This document shows, in pieces, positions 45,798 to 55,010 of a stretch of DNA of 64,000 nucleotides (position 1 is the stretch's first letter; every line of letters begins with the position of its first letter). Source of the stretch: Natranaerovirga pectinivora (GTDB lineage: Bacteria; Bacillota; Clostridia; Lachnospirales; DSM-24629). The position numbers and the translations under genes are program-made. A model generated the notes under the pieces. That model ran no database searches and was not told the DNA's origin. It saw only the letters and a list, made by a program, of their open reading frames with translations. The stretch is taken from positions 301,591 through 365,590 of the forward strand of contig NZ_SMAL01000001.1 in the NCBI RefSeq assembly GCF_004342165.1. The letters run 5' to 3'.

Positions 45798-45915
45798 AAA
45801 AGCGCGGCATTTTTCTAACAAAGTTAGAAAAAGCTTGATGCGCAAGAACAAAAGTGACTTCAGATAAGATGTTAATAAGTGTTTTAAAGAGTGACGAAGT
45901 CACTTTGTTACATGC
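45793..45915 (+). repeat. Structured repeat R1, copy 2
   Basis: Hairpin 1 has stems GCG/CGC (45802-04 with 45841-43), CAT/ATG, and TTTTCTAAC/GTTAGAAAA (45811-19 with 45823-31). Hairpin 2 pairs AACAAAAGTGACTTC (45847-45861) with GAAGTCACTTTGTT (45896-45909). It aligns with 18040-18160. Confidence 0.65.
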
Positions 45916-46053
45916 TAGAAAATTATTAATTTCCTAGCATATTAAAATATTGATTCCCAAAGGGCAAAACAGTTCTACCATATGTTTTGTTCTTTTTTTT
46001 ATCTTATTTTTCAATGTTTTTATAGTCTTCTTTGTCACATAAATACGTTCTAG
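45916..46053 (+). other. Downstream hairpin and terminator of R1 copy 2
   Basis: Hairpin ATGCTAG...CTAGCAT (45912-45940), then a terminator CAAAACA/TGTTTTG (45965-45971 with 45983-45989) followed by a long T tract. The terminator lies far from any gene end, so R1 copy 2 may be the 3' part of a small non-coding transcript. Confidence 0.5.
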
Positions 46054-46092
46054 TTGAATATAATAAAACATAGAATTATAGGGGTGATATAT

Positions 46093-46380
46093 ATGAAGAA
46101 AAAATTAAGAAGTGAGGAACACTCTATTAAAAAAAATCTTACTCAAGCGTTGAATCTACCCCAGGATGTAACATTAGGGGCTTCCTTAGTGACAATTACA
46201 GGGAAAAATGAAGTTTTTATAGAGAATTATAAAGGTATTATAGAATATGATACTGATTACATAAAGCTAAGTACAAAACAAGGAATAATAGAACTTAGAG
46301 GAAAAAGATTTCTTATTAATTACTTAACAGACGATGAAATGAAAATAACGGGTAGAATTAGTAACATTAATTTTATGTAA
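46093..46380 (+). CDS. yqfC: Sporulation protein YqfC
   Basis: The 95-residue protein matches the YqfC/YabP family: basic N-terminus, DVTLGASLVTITGKNEVFIENYKGI, DYIKLSTKQGIIELRG and a C-terminal ITGRISNINF. In Bacillus yqfC is transcribed in the mother cell under sigma-E, and with yqfD resembles the spoIIIAH-SpoIIQ-linked sporulation set. The start at ATG 46093 follows AGGGGTGAT; a longer frame from 46054 is rejected. No clear sigma-E promoter could be scored. Confidence 0.9.
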   Translation: MKKKLRSEEHSIKKNLTQALNLPQDVTLGASLVTITGKNEVFIENYKGIIEYDTDYIKLSTKQGIIELRGKRFLINYLTDDEMKITGRISNINFM

Positions 46381-46464
46381 CAAGGTTATAACTATAATCG
46401 TTTCTTTTATTTGAACAAATTAAAGTTTTTAGATTAAAGAAAGAGGGGGATTAAGCTGATAAAA

Positions 46465-47703
46465 TTGATGAAATTTATAAGAGGTTATTTATTAGTTCAA
46501 GTATCAGGTTTTTCGCCAGAAAGGTTTTTAAATCTATGTGCTAATAAAGGCATTCTAGTATGGAATCTTCAAAAAAATAAAGGTGGATACATATTTAATA
46601 TTAGTGTTTCAGGTTATAGGTTATTAAAACCTTTTGTAAAGAAGACAGGAACTAAAATTAAAATTCTAGACAAAATAGGACTGCCTTTCTTTTTCTATAA
46701 GTACAGAAAGAGAAAGCTGTTTTTTTTAGGCATTGGCATTTTTGCTTCTTTTTTATACATATTATCACTTTTTATTTGGAAAATAGAAATTGTAGGAAAT
46801 TATAGTTATACAAAGGAAATGCTAACAAAATACTTATCCACCAATTCTTATTCTGTTGGTATGTGGAAGAATAATGTCATAGGAAGCGAAATTGAACAAA
46901 AAATGATGATGGATTTTCAAGATATAGCTTGGGTATCTGTTGAAGTCAAAGGAACGAGAATGATACTTAATATGCAAGAAACATTAGAACGCCATCAGTT
47001 TGTTTCTGAGGATTTACCTGCAGATATCGTTGCTGACAAAGAAGGTATTATTACTTCTATTGTCACAAGAAGAGGTATGCCACAGGTAGTTCAAGGTGAT
47101 GTAGTAAAAGAAGGCGATATATTAGTATCAGGCGATATTTTAATAAAAATGGAAGAAGTTTTACGTGATGTTGAATTTACGCATTCTGATGCAGATATTT
47201 ATGCAAAAACCATTTACGATTACAATAAAGTCTTATCATTAGATTATAGAGAAAAAGTATTTACTGGAAAAGTATCTAAAGGATATGCTTTTAGTTTATT
47301 TAATAACAAAGTAACCATGTATCACCCAAAAATAAAATTTGATAAATACGATAAAATTGTAAAAAATGATACAGTAAGAATAGGAAAAGACTTTTATTTA
47401 CCCTTTGATAGGGTAACAATGGAATACAGAGAATATTATTATGAAGATCGACAATACTCAGTAGAAGAAGCTACTGAAATATTAAAAAGTAAATTACAAA
47501 AATTTATTAAGGAATTAGAAGAAAAGGGGGTTCAAATATTAGAAAATAATGTTAAAATAGTAGAAGAGAATAATACAGTAGAATCTACTGGAAGAATTAT
47601 AGTAATAGAAAGAATAGGCGTAGATGCACCAATAAATACAATAGAGCGGAGGCTAAAATACGAAGATGAAATTATTCGAGAAGACGATACAAATACCCAA
47701 TGA
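46465..47703 (+). CDS. yqfD: Sporulation protein YqfD
   Basis: The 412-residue membrane protein has MKFIRGYLLVQVSGFSPERF near the start and one strong helix (about 90-108: FFLGIGIFASFLYILSLFIW). A large exported domain with repeated POTRA/G5-like strands (VSVEVKGTRMILNMQE, DIVADKEGIITSIVTRRG) follows. It is needed for normal spores in Bacillus. The start is uncertain: the TTG at 46465 and ATG at 46468 are 15-18 bases from AGAGGGGG, while an in-frame CTG at 46456 is at optimal spacing. Overlaps phoH by 38 bases. Confidence 0.9.
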   Translation: MMKFIRGYLLVQVSGFSPERFLNLCANKGILVWNLQKNKGGYIFNISVSGYRLLKPFVKKTGTKIKILDKIGLPFFFYKYRKRKLFFLGIGIFASFLYILSLFIWKIEIVGNYSYTKEMLTKYLSTNSYSVGMWKNNVIGSEIEQKMMMDFQDIAWVSVEVKGTRMILNMQETLERHQFVSEDLPADIVADKEGIITSIVTRRGMPQVVQGDVVKEGDILVSGDILIKMEEVLRDVEFTHSDADIYAKTIYDYNKVLSLDYREKVFTGKVSKGYAFSLFNNKVTMYHPKIKFDKYDKIVKNDTVRIGKDFYLPFDRVTMEYREYYYEDRQYSVEEATEILKSKLQKFIKELEEKGVQILENNVKIVEENNTVESTGRIIVIERIGVDAPINTIERRLKYEDEIIREDDTNTQ

Positions 47704-48697
47704 ACATATCATTAATATATTTGGTCAATTCGATACCCATATTAAGAAGATAGAAAAAATATTAAATGTAACCATTGTGGATAGAGAAGAAAACGTTAAA
47801 ATCATGGGTGACCAGGACAATGTAGATAAAGCCTATAGAGTATTAGAACAACTCCTAGTTTTGTCTGTTAAAAATACCAGTATTAATGAACAAAATGTTA
47901 ATTATCTACTGGCTTTATTAACAGAAAATGAAGAAACAAAATTAGCAGAAGTTCATGACGATTTAATTTGTGTTACAATAAATGGAAAACAAATTAGGCC
48001 TAAGACCCTTGGTCAAAAACACTATGTAGATCTTATTAGAAAAAATATGATTGTTTTTGGTATAGGTCCAGCAGGGACGGGTAAGACTTTCTTAGCTATG
48101 GCCATGGCAATTACAGCTTTTAAAAATAATGAAGTCAATAGAATTATTTTAACAAGACCAGCAATTGAAGCCGGTGAAAGATTAGGATTCCTTCCTGGAG
48201 ATTTACAAAGTAAGATTGATCCGTATCTAAGACCATTATATGACGCATTGTATCAGATTATGGGTGCTGAAACCTATTTGAAAAACATTGAAAAAGGTTT
48301 AATCGAAGTTGCACCATTAGCCTATATGAGAGGTAGAACATTAGATAATGCATTTATCGTTCTTGATGAAGCACAAAATACAACACCTGCTCAAATGAAA
48401 ATGTTCTTAACACGTATTGGTTTTGGTTCAAAGGCAGTAATAACAGGAGATATAACTCAAAAAGATTTACCTTATGGTGCTAAATCAGGCCTAGAAGAAG
48501 CTATAAAGGTATTAAATAATGTTGAAGGTATTGGTATCTCTAATCTAACCAATAAAGATGTAGTTAGACATCCATTAGTTCAAAGAATTGTAACAGCATA
48601 TGAAAAATATGAAAGCAATAATAAACCAAAAGAAGAAAAAAGGTCTACAAATAATTCCGAACTAAAAAGACCTGATAGAAAAAAATGGAAGAGATAG
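47666..48697 (+). CDS. phoH: PhoH-family ATPase
   Basis: The 343-residue PhoH-like (PhoL/YbeZ type) P-loop protein has an N-terminal KH-like region (1-110) and the ATPase core with GPAGTGKTFLAMAMA (Walker A), LTRPAIEAGERLGFLPG, VLDEAQNTTPAQMKMFLTR (Walker B) and a Gly-rich ITGDITQKDLP. Next to ybeY it is believed to act in RNA metabolism with the YbeY endonuclease. ATG 47666 lies inside the 3' end of yqfD after GCGGAGG. A basic, disordered tail ends the protein. Confidence 0.92.
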   Translation: MKLFEKTIQIPNEHIINIFGQFDTHIKKIEKILNVTIVDREENVKIMGDQDNVDKAYRVLEQLLVLSVKNTSINEQNVNYLLALLTENEETKLAEVHDDLICVTINGKQIRPKTLGQKHYVDLIRKNMIVFGIGPAGTGKTFLAMAMAITAFKNNEVNRIILTRPAIEAGERLGFLPGDLQSKIDPYLRPLYDALYQIMGAETYLKNIEKGLIEVAPLAYMRGRTLDNAFIVLDEAQNTTPAQMKMFLTRIGFGSKAVITGDITQKDLPYGAKSGLEEAIKVLNNVEGIGISNLTNKDVVRHPLVQRIVTAYEKYESNNKPKEEKRSTNNSELKRPDRKKWKR

Positions 48698-48724
48698 TTT
48701 AATCTTGCTAAGGAGAGGGTATAG

Positions 48725-50101
48725 ATGATTAAAAGACAAAGGATAAAAAATCTAGGTTTATTACAATGTGCTTTAGCTTTTATTACTATATGTTCAACAG
48801 TGGGGGCTGTTTTAACATATGTGTTTACTGAAGGGTATTATCCAGATACATTAATTGGTATAACAGGTACCATTATACTTCTTTTAATGGGCCTTTGTTT
48901 TTATATTTTTACTCAAAAAAAAGAGATAGTTGATCATAAAAACACCCTGTTTTTATTGTTTTTTATTTACCACGTTATTCTGGTTGCTTTTATACTTACA
49001 AGTAAATTATCTTTTTACTTATTACCCATTGCAATTGCTGGGATGCTAATTGCGTTACTATTAGATACTCAGTTAGCAATAATAGTCAATGGTATATTAG
49101 CTATATTGGCAAGTTTATTAAGTCTTGAGTTTAATTGGCATATTTTAATTTTTTACTTAGTATCAGGGACTATGGCAAGTTTATTGATTCATCATACCAA
49201 ATTAAGACGAAATATTGTATGGATTGCAATAACATTAATGGCTACAAATGGTTTCCTTGTTGTTTTCATTAAACTAATTGTTGGTGAAACACCTATAGGG
49301 ATAGATATATTGTACGCTCTTTTGAACGCAGCTTTTTCAATAATTTTGACTGTTGGAAGTTTACCACTTTGGGAGGCGTTATTTGAAGTAGTAACGCCTT
49401 TGAAATTATTAGAACTAAGTAACTCAGATCAAAAATTAATTAAAAGATTATTAATTGAAGCACCTGGAACTTTTCATCATTGTCAGTTGGTTGCGAACCT
49501 TGCAGAAACAGCATCAACGGATATTGGTGGAGATTATTTGTTAGCAAGAGCTGGTGCATTATATCATGATATTGGCAAGTTAAAGAATCCTCATATGTTT
49601 AAAGAAAATCAAAGTGGAGAAAATCCACATGATACCTTAGAACCTGATGAGAGTGCAAGAGTTATTATTGATCATGTTGCCTATGGCATTAAATTGGCCA
49701 ATGATTATAAGCTGCCTAAAAGTATTATCAGTATAATAGAACAGCATCAAGGGACAACCTTAGTAAAATATTTTTATCACAAGGCAAAAGAAAATAATGC
49801 TACAGAGATTGTTGAAGAAAAAGAATATACTTATAAAGGGCCAACACCCCAATCTAATGAAGCTGCAATTGTAATGTTAGCAGATTCTGTTGAAGCTGCT
49901 GTGAGGTGCATACCACAAAAAGAAAAATCATTACAAAATATTGAGATAACTATTAAAAAAATAATAAAAATGAAACTAGAAGAAGGTCAATTAGAAAATT
50001 CAGATCTTAAAATTAAAGAATTAAATTCTATTTCAGATGCATTTTTGAAAGTTTATAAAGGCATGTATCATGAACGTATAGATTATCCAAAAGAAGCGTA
50101 G
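48725..50101 (+). CDS. Membrane HD-domain phosphodiesterase (YqfF/PgpH-like, short)
   Basis: The 458-residue protein has about seven membrane helices (10-235) and a cytoplasmic HD phosphohydrolase domain (about 240-440). HD motifs are FHHCQLVANLAETA, ALYHDIGKLKNP (H281-D282), VIIDHVAYGIKLA and IIEQHQGTTLVKYFYH. In Listeria and Bacillus PgpH/YqfF degrades cyclic di-AMP. Those proteins are about 700 residues, with a large extracytoplasmic domain after the first helix; here that part is absent. The place between phoH and ybeY confirms orthology. ATG 48725 follows AAGGAGAGGG. Confidence 0.87.
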   Translation: MIKRQRIKNLGLLQCALAFITICSTVGAVLTYVFTEGYYPDTLIGITGTIILLLMGLCFYIFTQKKEIVDHKNTLFLLFFIYHVILVAFILTSKLSFYLLPIAIAGMLIALLLDTQLAIIVNGILAILASLLSLEFNWHILIFYLVSGTMASLLIHHTKLRRNIVWIAITLMATNGFLVVFIKLIVGETPIGIDILYALLNAAFSIILTVGSLPLWEALFEVVTPLKLLELSNSDQKLIKRLLIEAPGTFHHCQLVANLAETASTDIGGDYLLARAGALYHDIGKLKNPHMFKENQSGENPHDTLEPDESARVIIDHVAYGIKLANDYKLPKSIISIIEQHQGTTLVKYFYHKAKENNATEIVEEKEYTYKGPTPQSNEAAIVMLADSVEAAVRCIPQKEKSLQNIEITIKKIIKMKLEEGQLENSDLKIKELNSISDAFLKVYKGMYHERIDYPKEA

Positions 50102-50110
50102 AGGTGACTT

Positions 50111-50608
50111 ATGACAATATATATTGAAAAAGAAACAGAAGACACATTAAACTTTGATTACGAAGAAATAATCAATAAAGTAGTTATTCAATCATTACAA
50201 AGTGAAAATTTTAAACATGACATAGAGGTAAATGTCATCTTAACAAATAATGAAGAAATACAATGTTTGAATAAACAATATAGAGGTAAAGATGCCCCAA
50301 CAGATGTTTTGTCTTTTCCAATAATAGATGATAGTGAAATTGGCGATATAAAAACATTAGATGAACATATTCCAGTCCATTTTAATATGGAAACAAAGGA
50401 ATTATTACTTGGTGATATGATTATTTCTATAGAAAAATTAAAGGAACAAGCACAAGAGTATGGTCATTCAGAAGAAAGAGAATTGGCTTTTCTTGTAGCC
50501 CATAGTATGTTACATTTATTTGGGTACGATCATATTGAACCAGAAGAAGAAGAGATAATGAAGTCAAAGCAAAATGAAATATTGGATAAAGTAGGTTATT
50601 CTAGATGA
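50111..50608 (+). CDS. ybeY: Endoribonuclease YbeY
   Basis: A 165-residue zinc-dependent single-strand RNase for 16S rRNA 3' maturation and quality control. The zinc site is LVAHSMLHLFGYDH near the C-terminus (H..H..H). The core has LNKQYRGKDAPTDVLSFP and LLGDMIISIEK. ATG 50111 follows GAGGTGA. The end overlaps dgkA by four bases (ATGA). YbeY and PhoH are often co-transcribed. Confidence 0.94.
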   Translation: MTIYIEKETEDTLNFDYEEIINKVVIQSLQSENFKHDIEVNVILTNNEEIQCLNKQYRGKDAPTDVLSFPIIDDSEIGDIKTLDEHIPVHFNMETKELLLGDMIISIEKLKEQAQEYGHSEERELAFLVAHSMLHLFGYDHIEPEEEEIMKSKQNEILDKVGYSR

Positions 50609-50982
50609 AAAATCGTACTCTATTAGATTCTTTTAAGAATGCAATAAATGGATTTGTATATTGTTTAAACAATGAAAAAAATTTTAAGATGCATCTTAAA
50701 ATCTTTGCAATATCAATTTTCTTTGCTTTTTTTCTTGGTTTTAATGTGACAGAAATAGCCATTGTATTATTAATAAGTACAATAGTTATTGCTTTAGAGA
50801 TGATTAATACTTCAATAGAAAAACTAGTTGATTTAGTAGTGGATAATAAGATACATCCTCTTGCAAAAATCATTAAAGATATTTCTGCAGGGGCTGTTTT
50901 TATATCAGCAATTTCCTCTCTTATCATTGCGGGCTTTCTTTATATTCCAAAGTTTTTAATTATACTAAAGTCTTTTAAATAA
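50605..50982 (+). CDS. dgkA: Undecaprenol/diacylglycerol kinase
   Basis: The 125-residue protein has three membrane helices (about 32-47, 49-70, 95-118), the DgkA/UdpK family fold. The active site is ALEMINTSIEKLVDLV, with the Glu/Asn/Asp of the catalytic helix. In Firmicutes it phosphorylates undecaprenol to recycle the cell-wall carrier lipid. ATGA overlap with ybeY shows coupling. Normal length. Confidence 0.9.
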   Translation: MKNRTLLDSFKNAINGFVYCLNNEKNFKMHLKIFAISIFFAFFLGFNVTEIAIVLLISTIVIALEMINTSIEKLVDLVVDNKIHPLAKIIKDISAGAVFISAISSLIIAGFLYIPKFLIILKSFK

Positions 50983-51013
50983 TATTTTTACTAATGTTAA
51001 GGGGGAGTACATA

Positions 51014-52102
51014 ATGAAAAATATACTTAGATGTGTTTTGGTGTTATTAACAATATTTGTTTTCGTTGGATGTGGTGGAAGAGATTCAGAAATTATTGAG
51101 AAAGAACCTATAGTAGAAGAAATAATTGAAGTTGAAGAAGAAGAAGAAGAAGAAGAAATAGAAGAAATTCCTGAAGGGATGGCCATTAACCCTTTAACTG
51201 GATTATGGATTGATGAAGAAGCTGCAAATAGACGCCCTATTAGTATTATGATTAACAATTTAGGACCTGCAGTACCTCAAAGTGGTATTGCACAAGCAGA
51301 TATATTCTATGAAACATTAGTAGAAGGCGGGATTACAAGACTCTTGGCTATTTTTCAAGATTTTAATGCTGAAAAGATTGGTCCTGTAAGAAGTGCTAGA
51401 CATTATTTTTTAGACTATGCATATGACCACGATGCATTATATGTACATTATGGTCAAAGCCCTCAAGCCAATGTAGCGTTTAGAGATAGAAGTGCTCCTA
51501 ATCTTAATGGATTATCCTACTTAGATACTATTATGTGTTTTAGAGACCATTCAAGAGTAGCACCCCACAATACATATACTAGTTTTAATGGATTAATGGC
51601 TGCTTGGGATAGAGTTGGCTATAGAACAAATATCAGTGATGAGTTTGAATCTAAACTTCATTTCTTTGAAGAAGAAACAATACATGAAGATGGTAAAAAT
51701 GCTATTAAAGTAACTTTACCCTATTCAAACAATACCATTTATAGATCTATTTTTAAGTTTGATGCTGATAAAATGGAATATAGACGATACCATAGAGGTG
51801 GGACAGAGCCTTTTATAGACAAAGAAACAGGGGACCAATTGCACTTTAAAAATATTATTGTTCAGTATACAGAAATGTGGGTCATTCCAGGAGATACAGA
51901 ACATCGAATGGACCAACGATTAGTTTCTGAAGGAAATGGCTATTATATAAGTAATGGTAAAGCAATTGAAATATCTTGGAAAAGAGATGATATGAAATCT
52001 ACCACGAAGTATTTTGATAAAAATGAAAACGAACTTATGATTAACAAAGGGAAAACTTGGATAGCTATATTCCCTAATAATAGAGAAATTATTTTAGAAT
52101 AG
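51014..52102 (+). CDS. DUF3048 lipoprotein (YerB-like)
   Basis: The 362-residue lipoprotein has signal LLTIFVFVGC with the lipidated Cys at about residue 21. It has a glutamate-rich linker (about 35-55, from a GAA codon run), then two DUF3048 domains: NPLTGLWIDEEAANRRPISI, ETLVEGGITRLLAIF, KIGPVRSARHYFLDYAYD; and a C-terminal NIIVQYTEMWV part. YerB-like proteins are widespread in Firmicutes; function unknown, perhaps on the cell surface during sporulation. ATG 51014 follows AAGGGGGAG. It stands between dgkA and cdd, splitting a usually tight pair. Confidence 0.85.
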   Translation: MKNILRCVLVLLTIFVFVGCGGRDSEIIEKEPIVEEIIEVEEEEEEEEIEEIPEGMAINPLTGLWIDEEAANRRPISIMINNLGPAVPQSGIAQADIFYETLVEGGITRLLAIFQDFNAEKIGPVRSARHYFLDYAYDHDALYVHYGQSPQANVAFRDRSAPNLNGLSYLDTIMCFRDHSRVAPHNTYTSFNGLMAAWDRVGYRTNISDEFESKLHFFEEETIHEDGKNAIKVTLPYSNNTIYRSIFKFDADKMEYRRYHRGGTEPFIDKETGDQLHFKNIIVQYTEMWVIPGDTEHRMDQRLVSEGNGYYISNGKAIEISWKRDDMKSTTKYFDKNENELMINKGKTWIAIFPNNREIILE

Positions 52103-52110
52103 AGGTTATT

Positions 52111-52503
52111 ATGGAGAATATCGAATTAATTAAAGCCGCAAAAAAAGGGATGAGAAATGCGTATGCGCCTTACTCAAAGTTTCAAGTAGGGGCAGCAGTC
52201 CTCACTATTAAAAATAATGTTTATACAGGTTGTAATATTGAAAATGCATCTTTTGGTGCAACGAATTGTGCAGAGAGAACTGCTATTTTTAAAGCGATTT
52301 CTGAAGGGGAGAGGGAGTTTGCTAAGATAGCTGTTGTAAGTTCATCAAATGACTTAACCTACCCTTGTGGCATATGCAGACAGGTCCTGGGAGAGTTTAT
52401 GCCTAATGGCGAAGTAATTTTAGTAGATAAAGACGATAATATAAAAATCTATAAAGTAGAAGAATTTCTTCCATATAGATTTATTTTAGAAGATGACAAG
52501 TAG
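52111..52503 (+). CDS. cdd: Cytidine deaminase
   Basis: The 130-residue homotetrameric enzyme converts cytidine to uridine. The zinc site is GCNIENASFGATNCAERTAIFKA (His replaced by Cys as in the small type) and YPCGICRQVLGEF. ATG 52111 follows AGAGG. The usual neighbours of this cluster (dgkA, then era) are partly kept. Its 3' end lies 19 bases before the flippase. Confidence 0.95.
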   Translation: MENIELIKAAKKGMRNAYAPYSKFQVGAAVLTIKNNVYTGCNIENASFGATNCAERTAIFKAISEGEREFAKIAVVSSSNDLTYPCGICRQVLGEFMPNGEVILVDKDDNIKIYKVEEFLPYRFILEDDK

Positions 52504-52522
52504 ACTAACTAGAGGTGTGAGA

Positions 52523-54145
52523 ATGGAACAACAGACAAAAAGAGTAGATACTGGAAACAGTATTGTAAAACAAGGAAGCATACTTGTTATGTCTTCTATT
52601 ATTGTTAGATTAATAGGTTTCTTTTATAGGGTCCCCCTATATAACATGCTTGGAGATGAAGGCGTTGCTCTTTATTCAAATGCATATGATGTGTACTCTC
52701 TTTTATTAATTATTTCTTCATATGGCATTCCAATTGCTGTTTCAAAATTAGTTGCATCAAAACTATCAAATAAAGAGTACAATAATGCCCATAGGGTATT
52801 TAAATTATCCTTACTTTTTGCATTTATATCAGGTTCTATTGCTTCTTTAATAGTTTGGTTTGGAGCAGAATTTATTACTCGTGAGATTGTAAATATACCA
52901 CTTGCTGCAATTCCACTAAAAGCTTTATCTCCTACTATTTTAATTGTGTCAATATTAGGCGTGTTTAGAGGGTATTTCCAAGGTATGAATACAATGGTAC
53001 CAACGGCATTATCTCAAATAATAGAGCAAATACTAAATGCAATTGTTAGCGTTGTAGCAGCGGCGTCCTTATTAAGTATGGGTATTGAATTTGGTTCAGC
53101 TGGTGGTACCATCGGGACTGGAGTGGGTGCACTAACAGGTTTAATATTTATGATAAGTATATATTTACTGATACGTCCTAAGATTAATAGAAGGTTAGCA
53201 AGAGATACAAAAACTATTGAAATATCTACCATAAATCTATCTAAAATGATTGCTTTAACCATAGTTCCCATTGTTATAGGGACAACAGTCATTAATCTTA
53301 CTAATTTTCTAGACAATGTAATGTTTAATCAAAGTTTAGGATTTAGAGGATATACGGATTCTGATATTAGACTGTTAAGTGGCATATTAAATGGTAAATA
53401 TAAATTAATCATTACTTTTCCTATTTCAATAGGGTCGGCTTTAGCGGCTGCAACGGTACCAAGTATAGCATCATCATTGAATAATAGTTTTAAGGACATT
53501 AATAGAAAAATAGATGTGGCTATTAGGTTTTTAATGCTTATCGCCATTCCTTCTGCTTTTGGTATTTTAACATTAGCGGGTCCCATATTAAACTTAGTTT
53601 TTAGGGATGAGTCAACGATAGAGGTTGTTAGATTGTTACAACTAGGTTCCGTTTCAATTATTTTCTTCTGTTTATCAACCATCGCAATTGGAATCCTTCA
53701 AGGGTTAGATAGAATTAAGTTACCTATAAAGCATTCTGTTATTTCAATGACCATTAAAATGATTATAAACTTTATATTCTTTTTTGTTTTACGTTTAAGT
53801 TTGTTTGCAATGATTGTATCTAACATTATCTTTTCAATCATTTCTGCTTATCTTAATCTAAAAGCAGTTAAAAAAATTACAAAATTAAACATTAATATTA
53901 AAAAAGCTTTTATACTGCCATCTGTTTCCGCGACAATTATGGGGGTTATTGTTTTTTTAGTATATAACATTACTCATTATATAGTAAAAAGCAATGCCAT
54001 TAGTACTTTGGTAGCTATTGCTTTCGGTATTGCTACATATGGCATTCTTATCATCAAAACAAAAGCAATTAATGAAAACGAATTATTAGGATTACCTCAA
54101 GGAGGTAAACTTGTAAAATTATGCTATAAATTTAGACTACTATAA
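52523..54145 (+). CDS. SpoVB/MurJ-like polysaccharide flippase
   Basis: A 540-residue MOP-superfamily protein with about 14 membrane helices, resembling stage V sporulation protein B and other lipid-linked oligosaccharide flippases. SIVKQGSILVMSSIIVRLIGFFYRVPLYNMLGDEG is the typical first-helix region; later come LSLLFAFISGSIASLIVWF and FRGYFQGMNTMVPTALSQIIEQILNA. In Bacillus SpoVB is needed for spore cortex. ATG 52523 follows AGAGGTG; the in-frame start at 52493 overlaps cdd and is rejected. A terminator overlaps its stop codon. Confidence 0.86.
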   Translation: MEQQTKRVDTGNSIVKQGSILVMSSIIVRLIGFFYRVPLYNMLGDEGVALYSNAYDVYSLLLIISSYGIPIAVSKLVASKLSNKEYNNAHRVFKLSLLFAFISGSIASLIVWFGAEFITREIVNIPLAAIPLKALSPTILIVSILGVFRGYFQGMNTMVPTALSQIIEQILNAIVSVVAAASLLSMGIEFGSAGGTIGTGVGALTGLIFMISIYLLIRPKINRRLARDTKTIEISTINLSKMIALTIVPIVIGTTVINLTNFLDNVMFNQSLGFRGYTDSDIRLLSGILNGKYKLIITFPISIGSALAAATVPSIASSLNNSFKDINRKIDVAIRFLMLIAIPSAFGILTLAGPILNLVFRDESTIEVVRLLQLGSVSIIFFCLSTIAIGILQGLDRIKLPIKHSVISMTIKMIINFIFFFVLRLSLFAMIVSNIIFSIISAYLNLKAVKKITKLNINIKKAFILPSVSATIMGVIVFLVYNITHYIVKSNAISTLVAIAFGIATYGILIIKTKAINENELLGLPQGGKLVKLCYKFRLL

Positions 54146-54163
54146 TTATTATAGTAGTCTTTT
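54134..54163 (+). terminator. Terminator overlapping the flippase stop
   Basis: AGACTACTATA (54134-54144) pairs with TATAGTAGTCT (54150-54160) around a 5-base loop, with a T tract to 54163. The stop codon TAA (54143-54145) lies in the hairpin. Confidence 0.75.
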
Positions 54164-54208
54164 ACTACTTTATAGAAAATGCCCTTCCTATAAAGAAAAA
54201 AGTAGATT
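54161..54208 (+). repeat. Terminator-adjacent hairpin element, copy C
   Basis: CTTTATAG (54168-54175) pairs with CTATAAAG (54188-54195), followed by AAAAAAGTAGATT. An outer TACT/AGTA pairing is possible. Same family as 12969 and 45747. Confidence 0.6.
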
Positions 54209-54338
54209 TAATGTACAGCAATATTAAGCTAAATTTATTGAGTAAGTATAATATAATAGATTTTGGTAGATAATAGGATATATTCCAATATAAGCAAAAA
54301 CTGCTAGCATAGTCTAACTATGAAAAGGAGTGTTTGAA

Positions 54339-55010
54339 GTGAAGAGAAAAATTATCTATCCATTATCTTTTTTATTTGTATTTGCATTTGGTTTTTTTAT
54401 TGCTTACCAGATATTTGTACCAGATAAAGAAATAATTGATGAAAACGAACCTGCTATTGAAGATATTATAGATACAGAAATGCTAGATATTGCAGAAGCA
54501 GAATTGAATGAGCCTATTGTTGAATTAAATAGTGGTACTGTTGCTGTTGATACTGTTAGGCAAGAGAGGATAACCCCATCTACCAAATTAGTCATTGAAT
54601 ATCTTTACTTAGAAGACAATACAATTGTTCAAGATGAGATGATTCCCCCTTACTACTTCCTAGATTTAACGAGAGATCAATTAGAGAAATATACAAAAGA
54701 TTATTTAGGCAATCCAACAGCAAGTGATCAAGAAAAAGACTTGGATAATTTTGAATTGGTTTCATTTTCATCATCTAAAGTAGTACTGCGTAAAGTATAT
54801 GATTCAGGTTATAAGAATTATTATCAAGTTTATATTGATCCTGAAAGGAATATAATTGTTATTGAAAATCCAGATGGAAGTATACGAGAAGATATTAATG
54901 CAGAGGTAAATGCTTTAGGAGAGGAAGAGAGAGAGTCTCTTAAGAAGCCTGGTAGGAAGGTTTATAGTGAAGAGGAGTTATTGCATCTTATTGAGAGTTA
55001 TTCTAGTTAA
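54339..55010 (+). CDS. BofC-like sporulation protein
   Basis: The 223-residue exported protein has an N-terminal membrane helix (about 6-24), an acidic linker, and a C-terminal domain (about 85-160) with LVIEYLYLEDNTIVQDEMIPPYYFLDLTRDQL. This pattern resembles BofC C-terminal domains (bypass of forespore, intercompartmental SigK checkpoint). The start is GTG 54339, eight bases after AAAGGAG; a GTG at 54330 is too close to that site. Its last 35 codons strongly favour GAG and AAG over GAA and AAA. Identification is moderate. Confidence 0.65.
   Translation: MKRKIIYPLSFLFVFAFGFFIAYQIFVPDKEIIDENEPAIEDIIDTEMLDIAEAELNEPIVELNSGTVAVDTVRQERITPSTKLVIEYLYLEDNTIVQDEMIPPYYFLDLTRDQLEKYTKDYLGNPTASDQEKDLDNFELVSFSSSKVVLRKVYDSGYKNYYQVYIDPERNIIVIENPDGSIREDINAEVNALGEEERESLKKPGRKVYSEEELLHLIESYSS

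Noticed and set aside
51126-51170. GAA repeat as a phase-variation tract in the DUF3048 lipoprotein
   Set aside because: Changes in a triplet repeat would not shift frame; it just encodes an acidic linker.
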